From NCBI GenBank assembly GCA_004802725.1, contig SGPM01000010.1, forward strand, positions 1 to 64,000: DNA of 64,000 nt, written 5' to 3'. The stretch is from Antrodiella citrinella. Taxonomy: Eukaryota > Basidiomycota > Agaricomycetes > Polyporales > Steccherinaceae. The notes under the pieces are model-generated. The model was not told where the DNA came from, did not search any database, and saw only the letters and a program-made list of their open reading frames with translations. Made by a program: the position numbers and the translations under genes. Shown piece after piece: positions 38,497-49,617 of the stretch (position 1 is the stretch's first letter; each line of letters begins with the position of its first letter).

Positions 38497-40500
38497 CTAG
38501 AGGAAGGAAGGGTCACTGGCGGGGAAACGGCAGGAGGAGCCACTCGCGGAGAAATGGAAGGCAGAGCCACTCGCGGACTCATCGACACACGAGCTGCTTG
38601 CAAACCAGGATGGGACTGGCGGGGATGGGACTGGCGGGATTGGTGGGACCGAGCGGGTGCTTCGTGGACTGGGCGGCACCACCACGAAGCGCGACTGTCG
38701 CGGACTGGCAGGTGTACGCACACCAGACGACGCTATTGTCACAGCATCTCCGGCGGACAGCAGGGACGACGCCTTTGTCTCGATGGGCGGGAGACGTATC
38801 GAACGGGGCTGGTCACCTGACGATGCCGTTGACATTCCGTCTCCCGTGCGCAGTATAGACGGCGTCTTCACTGCGCCGCTGCGAGAGGCGATTGTATACC
38901 GCTGCGTCGATCGATTTGACCGATGACCCGACGGCAGGTCGTCGTCATCTATCGGCATGAAGTCTGACGGTGTTCGGAAACCGTGGATTAGGGATAGACG
39001 GAAGTCGATGCTGATGACTTGGGAAGCATGAGAGGACGGTTTGCGAACTACCACCATCGCGGGATCTTTGTCGGCAGCGACGTTGGCGTACTTCTGACGG
39101 TCGAGGCAGCATACCCAAACATGGAGACAATCCTGAATGAAGGCAGTCAGATCAAGGAAGTGAGATGATAGGAGAAACTATGCGACGAACCATGGTCGTT
39201 CCGAAGATGAGAAACGTTCCCAAAGGCACTAAGGTTGTGGGCAATCATGAGTATTGCAGTGGCCGTTCAGTGCGTATGCACTCACTCAGGGCTTCATACA
39301 CAATTGGGACGATGTGTGTGCCCTCCGTCGAGAAGTAAAAATCGATACTCGAAAGGCTAGGACCAGATGAGTCAGTTGAAGGATCGAGTCTTGAAGCCAC
39401 AGGGGCTAAGACTTACATTATGTAGTTGAGCTGGAGTATCGTGAAGCCCGTGATACGAAGTGCTTGAGATATTGTAAAGAGCGTGGATGACTTTGCCCTT
39501 CTGACTCCATCCCATGTACGACGCAGTTTGATAATAGTGTAAGCTGCCCAAAGGTCGATTCAGCATATGCCCCGATATGCAACATGCATCTTTTCGCACC
39601 TTCTAGTGTAATTGTCGCGACGACTACGATGATCATGAAAGCTTGCTGAAAACGAGCACTTGACCTATCGGTCAGTTTGACGGTCTCTCCGGGAAGATTG
39701 AATACTCACAAGACTGTCATATCAATACTACAATAGAGTTCGTTCCGCTTGTGGACCACTTTTGAGGGATTCGAACCTCCAAGCTAAAATGTCTTTAGCA
39801 AACTTTTGGTCGACTTTTGCAGCATACGTACCCCTGCCGATATTATCGCAAAAATGACGAACGTAACATATGGCGCAGAAACGAGCTGAGCACCATGATT
39901 ATTTCAGAGGAGGAAGAGAAAGTGTTTATTGAACTTACCACGCTCGAACCTAAGCATTGCTTCGTCATAAACCATGCGATGACAACGCCGGTACTTTGCA
40001 GAAACTCAATGACCAAAGCCAGTGATGCGACGACGAACCTACCAATACAACATAAGCGACAATCTCAGGAAGATATTTGCACCTACATTGGATCTGTGCC
40101 GTGCTTCAAAATTGCTTGTGTTGTACAGAGGTCCTTGGGAGGTCGCGGGTTTAAATATTGACCAGCATAGAACCTAGACATTGTATGAGGTTTTCGACCA
40201 TAGAAATGAAAGACAAATGGCGCACAGTAGAGCGGGCGGAACACTGCATATCACAGTCACCACAAGCAAATTGATGAGAGTTCCATTTCGCGGTCGCACA
40301 TTGGGAGACAAGAGTAATGTTGCGAGCAGCACAATGAGCACCGTTTGACCCAAGGTATCGAAAGAGAAGGAGGCAATAATGAGAGCAACAGGGTGAGAGC
40401 CGAGAAGAGGATACCATGAAGTACCAGAGTTATTGGAAGGGTGAGCATCAGATAAAGATAATGTAGGAAAGGCAGGCGGCGCCCCAGGCGTGATGACCAT
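38497..40500 (-). CDS. Multi-span membrane protein (7TM-like) with long Pro/Ser-rich tail
   Basis: Not assigned to a named family. From the ATG at 40500-40498, a short N-terminus with an N-glycosylation site (NNSG) leads to a first helix (TLGQTVLIVLLATLLL). Further hydrophobic exons follow: GTLINLLVVTVICSVPPALL, FVVASLALVIEFLQSTGVVI (about 39.96-40.04 kb), APYVTFVIFAIISAG (about 39.84-39.89 kb) and AFMIIVVVATITLE (about 39.6 kb). A basic loop with KLRRTWDGVRRA and GFTILQLNYIM (about 39.4-39.55 kb) comes next, then a last membrane part (about 39.2 kb). The final exon encodes a disordered cytosolic tail rich in Ser, Pro and Asp (PPIPPVPSPPVPSW). The layout resembles orphan basidiomycete GPCR-like proteins. 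Exon ends are only partly fixed; roughly 500 aa. Confidence 0.6.
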
Positions 40501-41405
40501 GCTCTGCAGATCCCGCAATGAGCAGTCCAGCTAGCAAAGCAATGAACCAGCCAAAGCGACAAAACTCAAGGCAGGGAGTAGCAGCTAAGCTACATGCACG
40601 CAGGACGGTGTACAGCGAGAAAAAGGGGAGAAAAGGCCTGGGGCAAATGCATCGCGATTATAGCCACGGATGGGCAGCTGTCGTCTTCTTGGAGACGCGA
40701 TGGCAAACTGTCTATTCGTTTGACCAGGGAGGCAATATGGACAGGCGTTCGTCATTCTGACACGCTTTCTTCGCAGGAATGTCGAGGAGCACTGTATATC
40801 AACTGTGCACCCTGGGCCTTGGGTGCCCACGAGCAGGTGATCCGAGGCTGGCCATGGACGTCCATCACAAATCGTAGACCAACAACAACCACCATCTGTA
40901 TCAAGTATCAAATTATGATGAGCTATGCTGCACATAAATATAGGGCGGACCTTATTGAATGCATAGTGCCCTGCAGCCTCAGGCGATATAATCTGAAGTG
41001 TACGCGAGGATAGGTACAGGAGCGCCCATAATGAGTATGCTATCGTGGGAATGAAATACCTTTTTTGTACCCGTTTGTTGTTGGCAAATGTTGTGTTGCT
41101 TGGTCTACGCCTCACACAACTCAGACTCATCCTTCCTCTTCCTCCCCGAGTTTTGTTGTTCTTGAGTACCTTTATCCCGCACGACACAGCGAGTTTTTGC
41201 TTCGGAGTCTGTGCTAGCATTCTTTTCATCGCGTTCCGGTCTCTACGTGGCTCAAGCTCAACCAGGACTGCCCGACCGACGGACATACACAGGTCGGTGA
41301 GCCCTTTCGAAGAGGGATGGCAGCTTGACGAAGAATTTGAACGACTTTTGCAGCCAAATGCACAAGTCATAGCCTACATTCTCAAGCTAACTCAAGCCTC
41401 TTCCT
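40501..41405. other. Intergenic spacer (divergent promoters)
   Basis: Lies between the starts of the 7TM-like gene (minus) and the Ser/Pro-rich gene (plus). The long frames here (40585-41370 minus, 41045-41461 plus) show no family signature and are not called. Confidence 0.4.
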
Positions 41406-44400
41406 ATGACCCTAATGCCAACTACGACTCCCTCAGAACATTCCTCCCAGCTGTCACCTAATACGCCCGGTCCATCCCAATGGGCTCCTCCACGCTCCCC
41501 TCTTCCTCCTCATCGTCTGGCAAAACTCGCCAATGCGTTAGGCATATCGGCACCCGTCCCACACTCCCATGTCTACAGTTTGTCCCCCAACACACCACTA
41601 TCGGTACCAAACTCGTCAGCGTCCTCAAGTTTTCCCGACCTGCTACGCCGATCGCCAACTCCATCTACAGCCACTGCCCAGAGCCATAGCCCTTCAACCT
41701 CGTCAGCATACTCTAAATATTTACTTCATGTACTCCCTCCGGACCACCTACCTCACGAATTCCCAGACGACGCTGAACTGATCGCCCCTCCCTCAGCATC
41801 CGGATACCATGCGCAGTTTCGGCGAGGCGTCATGGTCCCTGTCTACCCTACGCTGCATTCTCAGTTGGGTGCCATAGCCCGCGAGTATGCTCTTCCCAGC
41901 ACAATGGGAATGGTTTTGTATCTGGTCACCAGTGTCAACACTCCTGCTGCAGACGACGAACCTGGTCCCCGGATTTCCGAAGATATTTGGAAGCACATAT
42001 GGAGTCGCGTTCTGAGAACGGAGAAAGACGAACTCACCTCTTCGGGTCCCAGACCCCTCGGATTAGGCTTCGGTGTCTCAGGTCAATCTTCTCCAGCATT
42101 GCTACAAGACATCACAGCAAACGGGCATGTGCCAAAGGCCGGACTTCCGCCGCCCACACGAGCTGATACCTCGCAATCTGTCACGCCTTCTCCCTCTACT
42201 CCCTCAAATTCTGCGTACTCATCTCAATCAGAACTTGAAACCCCCGAGTCTGCCTCCTCGGTTGCAGCGTCTGGAGATCTAGGCGCGAGCGCCATCCCCT
42301 TGCCAGGATTGCGCTCGCCGTCGTTAATTCCTATTCTTGCCAAAGTAGAATTCGACATAGACAAGCGGAAAGCAGGTTGGTACGAGCCATGGGTACGGAG
42401 TAGGAAGGTGCAACATGCGAAGCGGGCGGAAAGTAGAGCAGAAGCTAGGAGCAGGAGCAGGATGGGTTCATCGTCCGAGTTGGGAGAAGGCGGAGAGGAA
42501 GATTCACAGATTGGGACGAGAAGGGCACCGATTGACCTGGAGTTACTTGGGAGGATCAACGCGGATGGAACTTCCGTGCCAAGTTTCTTGCTATCTCGAG
42601 GCGGTCCAAGTACTGACGACACTGCTGAAGATGAAGATGTTGTGCTGGATGATGGCGGCTACGAGCAACTGGAGGAGTCTCCAGTCGAAGAGGAGGATGT
42701 CGTTGAGCCGAGCGTTCGTGGTGACCCGTTGGCCGATGTGTTTGGCACGGATGCTGAGACCTGGGCAGAGGTTCATTCGGAAACTCAAGCTAATCGGACT
42801 TCAGTGGATAGCCATCCAAACGTCGTGAACTTAGCGTTAGATGCATCCGCTTTGAGTACCCTCCCCGACGAGATGGAAGACGAAGTTCTTGAGGACGATG
42901 ACGAAGAAGGCGAAGTTACGCAACTGTTGAACGCCATGAATCGCCCTTCACTTTCATTGGACATTCCGGAACTACCGGCCTCCGTAGACCTATCAACTGC
43001 GACCGGAGGCACTATAACGAAACACATTCCTCCTCCGCTGACTTTGGTCGCCAACAATGGCCTCCTTCCTCCTCAACTGAGCTCTAATCCGGCCCAACCT
43101 GGAAGTGCAAATAGCGAGCAACTGCCTTATCTGGACCTTGCGACACCCTCAGATGGAGGAGACGTGATGTCACAGCATGGTCCTTCCATAGAGATCGACA
43201 TTGAAGTGGACGACTTATTCAAGGCATCGAGGAGTCCCCAGGACGAGAAACGAGAAGGGGCCATCTTTGATGACCTCAACCTTGGTCTTGATCCTTCTCT
43301 TGACGATGTCAGCTTCATAAACTTGATCCCTGTCTGTTTTCACTGACTTTTGATTCCAGTATGACGAGAATGACCCTCATGATAGGCGTCGAAGCCAATT
43401 CATCATGTCGGCTCAATTGGATGAAATTGAGAAGGTTAGCCGCAAACAACATTGCTATGAGACTATCGACATGCTGATTTAACCATACAGACACTCGCAC
43501 AACTATCTCCCAGGATGATCAACTCTGAGATCCTTGCTGACGACTCTCCTTTGGCTTCTGCTTCTTCATTCTCCTCATTTTCACCTGAGCGTATCGGCAC
43601 GCCCGCTCGTCCGTCTCAGTAGGCAGTCCATCAGTGTATATAGTTCACATAAGCTAATGTCTCGTTAATTAGACGGACCAGTGCGCAACCCAGCGAAGGG
43701 ACCCCATCCTGGCCCGCGGTCCCTTACTCGAAGGTGACCCCAACACGTGACGAAGACGCTCCTCCCTCCCCGCCTAGCTTCGCTTTCAACGGCATCTCTA
43801 CCGAGCCGCCTAAACAGTTCCAACCGAAGCGACCCAGCGCTGACATGTCGGACGAGTCCATAGCCAGAAAGCGTGCGCTGGAAGAGGACAACGGTCTCTA
43901 CCCCGCCCTTAATGTTGGTGTTCCCTTCAAGCAGTTCTCAGCCGATTCACCTATTATACCGTTGTCGCCTGACCCGTTCGGACGTTTCCCGTCTCAATCG
44001 GAGGCAACTTATCTGGAGGACGAGCGCAGTCTCAGCTGTATCTCGATGAACCACCCTTGCCACCGCTAGCCAGACCTCTCCACAACCGAGGTTCATCCAC
44101 TCTGACCGCCTCATCCATAGAATCACGACCAGTTTCTCAAACACCATCTAGTCGATTCTCTATAGACTCGGCCGCCTCAGACGATGTCGGCCAACAGAGA
44201 ACACAGAAGTCAACGTCCACCTTGATGAGCGTGAAGAGTATTCGAAACCTGTGGAGGAAGAGCGGTAACAAGGCATCTCTTTCAAATGTGCCCGTGCCCC
44301 CGACGGATTCTGGTCGCACTTCACCCAACACGCTGGCGCCTCCCCCTGTACAGCAAGTCCCTCCACCGTCTGTACAACAAGGTCGTAAGAGGGGAAAGTC

Positions 44401-45241
44401 TATCTCCAAGCAAAACCCGCCTGAGCCCTCACGCCCTTCACCCTCACCGGTCCCCCCGCCTGTTCAAGGATTGAATGTACAGCAAAATCGTAATCAGTAC
44501 CGCCGACAGCTACAGTTCAATCAAGATTCGCCCTATCCCATCCATCCCGTTGGTCGATCTCCCCCAGCATCGGCGCCCGAAGATCTACCTCCAGTAAACC
44601 CCTCGTCGCAACCGGCGCAACGACCTCCATCTATCGGTCCAGATAGAAGCAGCGGTGTAAGAAAATCCATTCTTAAATCTTGGAAATCTTCGGGAGTGCT
44701 ACATGGTTCTAAATCTAGCATATCCTCCCGACCACCGTCTTCGAGCGGAACACCTCGTTCTAGCACTGAACAGTCTTCCGAAGGTTCACGGAAACGACGG
44801 CCGAGTGTTCTTGACATTGCAACATCCGTGATGCGGAATTCCATTGCATCGAGCACCACGCTGAACGGCAGCATCAGCGAGATCCCTCCCAGTCCCGCCC
44901 TTCCCGAGCAGTTTGTACAACAGATGTCCCAGTCACGGTCTGCCAGCCGACAGTCGCAGCTGACCTTGAACAGTGCTGGAGACAAACGGGAATCCGGCAA
45001 AGGTCGCCCTAGCTTGTCTTCCTCCGCTTCCTCACCCCCACGTGTACGATCACCCTTCATCACTGCATCTCCGCCTCGGAACGGCCTAGGGCGGAAGTCC
45101 ATCGACTCGTACGAGAGCCGACCGAGCTTGGACGTGTCACAATTCGAGATCGTATCGCCGAAGAACGACGCGTACGTCCTGGAGTCGACGTTGTCGTATC
45201 CTTACCACGCGCTGGACCATTCCATGACCTCGCACGAGTAA
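41406..45241 (+). CDS. Large Ser/Pro-rich disordered protein, function unknown
   Basis: Not recognised as a named family. Exons 41406-43307, 43360-43434, 43491-43618 and from 43673 onward are joined in phase; total about 1,240 aa. The product is mostly low-complexity Ser, Pro and acidic sequence. A denser segment (EFPDDAELIAPPSASGYHAQFRRG then VPVYPTLHSQLGAIAREY) and a second (EFDIDKRKAGWYEPWVRSRK) look like short conserved motifs. The C-terminal third is basic (KSIRNLWRKSGNKASLS; SVRKSILKSWKSSG-like). Near 44021-44031 the frame changes between ...TYLEDER and QLYLDEPPLPPLARP. A 41-nt intron or a single-base assembly error would repair it. Possibly cytoskeletal or signalling scaffold; no function is claimed. 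Confidence 0.7.
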
Positions 45242-45780
45242 ACATATCGCATGGTACACAGCGCTCATATCACCATGTTCCTCTTGCTCATCATCTCATC
45301 TTGTCCATATCACATGCTCTCTAATGCTGGTTCATACATCCCATCCATCCATCGTATGTATCGTACTTACTGGCTTTCGGCTTTCTTCTTGAACAATACT
45401 TTTGGCTTACACGTTTGACTTATACCTATCTGTCTCATGTCTCATATCTTTGATACCTTCATTTCCACCTTCGCGCGTATCATATACTATTCCACTCTCT
45501 TGCTTCAGTAACATGCTGGTATATGCACACTCATCTCAGTGCTTTGCTTGCGTCCTTTCTGCTTTGGTTGGCTGCTTTATGATATCCAAAAAAGTGTTAA
45601 CATCAAGTGCTATCTGCAGACTCTTGTAATAGATCTTTCTCGCATCTGAATCTCATCGTCGCGCACCCATCAAAAATCAGCCTGGCAGATCCAGAAAGGG
45701 TGACGTCGATGTGTAATTTGACAACGGCAGTCCCGAGCACCCCGTCAGTGGTATTGTGCGCCACGCACGATGGACAAGTT
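45242..45780. other. Intergenic spacer (convergent 3' ends)
   Basis: AT- and pyrimidine-rich sequence between two convergent genes; presumed 3' UTRs. No gene found. Confidence 0.4.
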
Positions 45781-48172
45781 TCAGAACGAGTGTTCCGTCG
45801 AATCGTTGCCGATGGCAGAAGTGCTTGATGAACCCGCCGAGACAGTCGTCAAGATACGGTCGATGTAGTTGGCACCACTCCTGCACGTCAAGTAACCATG
45901 GGTCAGTCCGATTTCCAAGCAGCAATAGGTGGGTGTGAATTGGAATACACGTACCATTTCTGATGAGTGAGGACGTCACAACCGAGCTCCTTCTCTTTAC
46001 GTTGTACAAGCTCAACGTAGGCGAGCATGCCGTCCGTCTTGTACCGTTGCGCCAGTTCAGCTGTGAGAGAGGGTTATTTGTGAGTGCGCTAGCCTGGGAT
46101 GAATATAATATTTCACACCTGCAGCAGCAGCATTCAAGTGCAAACCGGCGAGGGAAACCAGCTGTAGGACAAATCTTGGACAGAATTTGTTTTAGTCTCA
46201 TCATCGTGCTGCTGAAGGGTACCAGGCTCACCCTTCTTTGCCAAGGTCCCAGATGAAGTTTTTCAAGTCAGTATCTGCACGAGGAATGTGTTCAGGAAGC
46301 GATGTTACGTGATTGGGAAGGGAACCACAAACCAGAGAATCCGTGCGCCGACCAGTTGAAACTCGGGCTGAGGTTATACACGAACCACCTAGGGCGCCAC
46401 AACTATCAGCATACTTGCAATCAAACTACAACGATGTATTTACTTTCCGGGATACGCCTTCCTGATCTTGCGCGCAAAATACCTAGCCTGCTCGATATCC
46501 GGAGTCTTGGTCTCCAACCAGATCATGTCCGCGTAGGGTGCGAACGCAAGTTCACGCTTGATAGCGGCTTCAACGCCACCAGTGTAATGATAGTAACCTT
46601 CCCTGGTCTTCGGGACTGACAGCAATGCGTATTCAATGATTGGCGTGCAGATTGAAGAGCGCCACAACTCACGATCCCAGTTCCAGAACACATGCTCCCC
46701 AAGGATGTCCTTTGCAGCTTGACGAGCATCGAAGTTCGATTTGCCTTCCACGCTTGCCAAGTACTGCGTATATGCGCTTTCCTTGTCCCCGATATCGGAA
46801 GTGTCGATAGCCTGCTTCACAGCTACATAGCAAGGGTTACATCGTCACGGGAACGCGCGGGTCGAAGATGCTCTTACCTTCGTTGAACGTGCACATCGGA
46901 TGCGCATCAAGCCACTCCTTCTCGACACGGTCGATCTCGGATCCAGTCTTTCCTTGCTGCTCAGCCTCGGCGATAGCTTCAGCCAGTGGCTTTCCCGGGG
47001 TAGTGACACCCTTGATGAACTCGTGGTCCAAGACATCGACGGTTGACGATAGGAGTTTAGCAGATTCAGCATCGGTACGCGCGATGAGAATCATGGTGGA
47101 TTTCATTAAGTCCAGTTGGAAACGGGCGGCGATGAGGCGGGAGACGTGTTGGGACGCGGGCACAAGAACTTTCCCGGCGAGATGACCGCACTGAGATGAA
47201 GATGAGATGCATGTATGCTGGTAGAAGAGATAGTATTCGTACCTTCTTACCGCCAACCATTTGATCCTCAAAGTGAATACCAGCTGCTCCCTGCATACCT
47301 CCATGAGAACACTTTATCTGGGACACATCATGAAGGCACTCACAGACTCAACAAAAAGTTTGGTCAACTTCATAACCGTGCTTAAACCACCGTGTCTATC
47401 ACTGCGTCAGCATAATACCATTCCACACAATGTATTGACTCGCCCCAACACCAAGGCACGATACTAACCCCATGTCCGCGTCTGCGATGATAGGCCTCAG
47501 GTAATCCACGTAAGGCATCTTTGCGCGTGCTTCAGCAGTAGCAGAAATACGCTCGTCGTAATGCTTCTTGTCATGAAGCTGTTGCGCACGGAATATTCTG
47601 TGCACTTGATTCGGAACTGTAGTGTACGGATAGTCTCTAAATCAATCAAAATCCCAAGCATAAGAATCCACCGCGTATAATCAGTCTCAGAAGAACATGA
47701 CGCACCCAATGTCAGGCCCGACGTCGTTATTACACGTCGTCAACAAGCTCGAACAAGCCCACCCGCTAATGTACACCACCTCCTGGTGCGGCGCCATCTG
47801 TGTCATTTGCACCGGATCTACCGCACCCATCGTATGCACTGGCTTTCCCTCCTTCGCAGCCTTATCCAGAACCGAGAATAGCTTGTCCGAGAGCAAAGTC
47901 GACTGTTGGGTAAGCACGGGGAGGGACCCTTGCTTGGACGCTACGGAAGCAGCGGAGTACGGCCTTTTGATGTTGGCGAATCGGGGAAGGTTGAAGAACG
48001 CGTTCATCTCGTCTATCCTGTCGTTGAACGCATAGTTCTCCTCTTCCAGAGATGGTGGTTGCAAAGGCAGGGTTGGGATTGTCGTAGAGGTAGAAGACGA
48101 GCTCATGAATCGTGTCGGAAGTGTGGTCGACGAAAGCCGGATATTCGACCGGATTCCACGAAGAAGGGACAT
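45781..48172 (-). CDS. Mitochondrial 2-methylisocitrate lyase (ICL/MCL family)
   Basis: Splits 2-methylisocitrate into succinate and pyruvate in the methylcitrate cycle for propionyl-CoA, in the mitochondrial matrix. About 11 exons; the first is 47706-48172. The N-terminus ([22 protein letters not shown]) is Arg/Ser-rich without acids, as in a matrix presequence, which glyoxylate-cycle isocitrate lyase lacks. Core blocks are [30 protein letters not shown] and [18 protein letters not shown], with the catalytic motif KKCGH (exon end 47243 joined to 47190). The end is [18 protein letters not shown] then EHSF. The in-frame 57-nt intron at 46616-46672 is removed because [13 protein letters not shown] is conserved. 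Methylisocitrate rather than isocitrate as substrate is inferred from family likeness and the presequence. Confidence 0.88.
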
Positions 48173-48467
48173 TGTTGCGTGAAGGTACTCGAACGGTTCC
48201 AAGCAATGGAACACGCTCTTTATACCAGGCAGTGAGATTACGAAGAGAGCAAGAGACGAAGGACGACCGGGATGGAACTGAACTGACGCGCTCGCGTGAT
48301 CAAGTAACCGACGCTCAGTGGTCGGGATCTTCGGCTTTACNGCGACCTCTCTCCAACATCGAATCGTTCAGGCTCAAGGCTGTGGACGGAGTACAACAGA
48401 CNTTGACAGTGCTGACTACTGATGCAAAGGCTTCGAGGCCGAGAAACACTCTGGAGCTCTTCTGGTC
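48173..48467. other. Short spacer, start of ambiguous-base region
   Basis: Promoter side of the methylisocitrate lyase gene. The first undetermined base of the window is at about 48341. Confidence 0.4.
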
Positions 48468-49440
48468 TTAATATTGNTTGATAGTACTGTGACTACTCGG
48501 AAGGTCCAGACCACTATTTGGGATCACACCTGAAGTCTGTGCGTCCAACTTACCCAGCAGCCAACAACTACCGANTATCTCAGACAAGAAAAATGGTGCG
48601 TGTACCCATCGTGTCTCCAAGGTCGGAGCCCTAGTAACAAGAAAGTGTCAGNCTTTCGTTGCGTTCGTAACATGATATGCTCGACCGTGACTTACGATCC
48701 AAAGCAGAAGACAGCCTGCTGGATGATCATGACTAGGAATACCGTCTCNGNCAAGTAAGNTCTGTTCCTAAGCCCAGTCTGCGTAGCCAACGGAGAGAAT
48801 AAGGCGTAGATGCCAAACCCGAGGAAGAAGATGATCATCTCCGCGACGAANGTTCCAGATGGCGAGTCGAAGAGACTGNCACNNAGAGCTTGGTTNTCGT
48901 TCNNTGTGATCTTGATGTCAGTTAAACAAAGATAAGCTGGGTATGAACAGAATANATGGGCAGACGTACCTGCTCGGTGCGAGGGNCATTCCAGGAAGAA
49001 ATGGCTCGCGNTGGTAGCCACAATGACAGCAAGATCCTTCGGAGATGCGTANACGCGCGCGAAAAGTTTATGGAATACGGCCATAACGACGCCTATNAGG
49101 TGATATCACTATCNATACNTCTCCTGGATCAGGAGTGGAAAGAGCACGCACCCACTGCAGCAATGCCAGCTACTGAATGGCTGTACGGGTAATCATTGGT
49201 ATACGGGAAACAGCCTCTCTTCGCAANAGTTTTATCGAAATTGANCGTCTCCATGCTGAAGAATGGCAAGAGGAAAAAAGCTGCATCTGATGCAGCTCCN
49301 GCTNCAGCNNNNNNGANGANGNNGANNNNGACTCTGGATGCGAATGGTTTGGCCATAAGACCTAAGAGGATATATGTCACGACGGTTGAACGCANGACAT
49401 GGCAAACACACCCACCTTGTGCATANTGAGCCACCCACAT
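48468..49440 (-). CDS. Integral membrane protein with YPYSHS motif, function unknown
   Basis: Belongs by pattern to a family of small multi-span membrane proteins also found in bacteria, with a helix TYILLGLMAKPFASRV and the hallmark DYPYSHSV. A further helix pair follows, with an ASHFFLE-type motif (VVASHF-like) and a second SHR motif. The C-terminal half holds AEMIIFFLGFGIYALFS and the final exon EI?GSCWLLGKLDA, where ? is a codon with an N. Start ATG at 49440-49438, stop at about 48468. Many bases are N (notably about 49299-49330 in the second exon region), so the length (about 280 aa) and splice sites are uncertain. No enzyme activity is claimed. Confidence 0.6.
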
Positions 49441-49617
49441 CGTGATGAATNATATTCGCGATGAAGTGTGAAAGGGAATGANATGAGGNGATGGTAGGAC
49501 TATATAGAGGAGATGGTAGACTTNGACGGATGTTCCACTTTACGACGAAACGGAATGAGTGAACTGAGTTGTGGGTCCGCGCGGGTGCATGACGTCATCC
49601 CACGAACAGACTTTCCG

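Noticed and set aside
39764..39780. tRNA T-arm-like sequence on the minus strand (ggaggttcgaatccctc)
   Set aside because: The loop GGTTCGAATCC fits a B-box, but the stem has a mismatch, no matching acceptor or anticodon arm is present, and it lies in the intron/exon mosaic of a protein gene. Perhaps chance or a relic.
40585..41370. Minus-strand frame of 261 codons
   Set aside because: Lies in the promoter between two genes, lacks an ATG near its start and known motifs.
41045..41461. Plus-strand frame of 138 codons overlapping the Ser/Pro-rich gene start
   Set aside because: Overlaps the better supported start at 41406 in another frame; no conserved block seen.
46616..46672. Reading through as coding in methylisocitrate lyase
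   Set aside because: The 57-nt segment is in frame and open, but it has a consensus GTGAGT donor and AG acceptor, and its removal restores the conserved [13 protein letters not shown].
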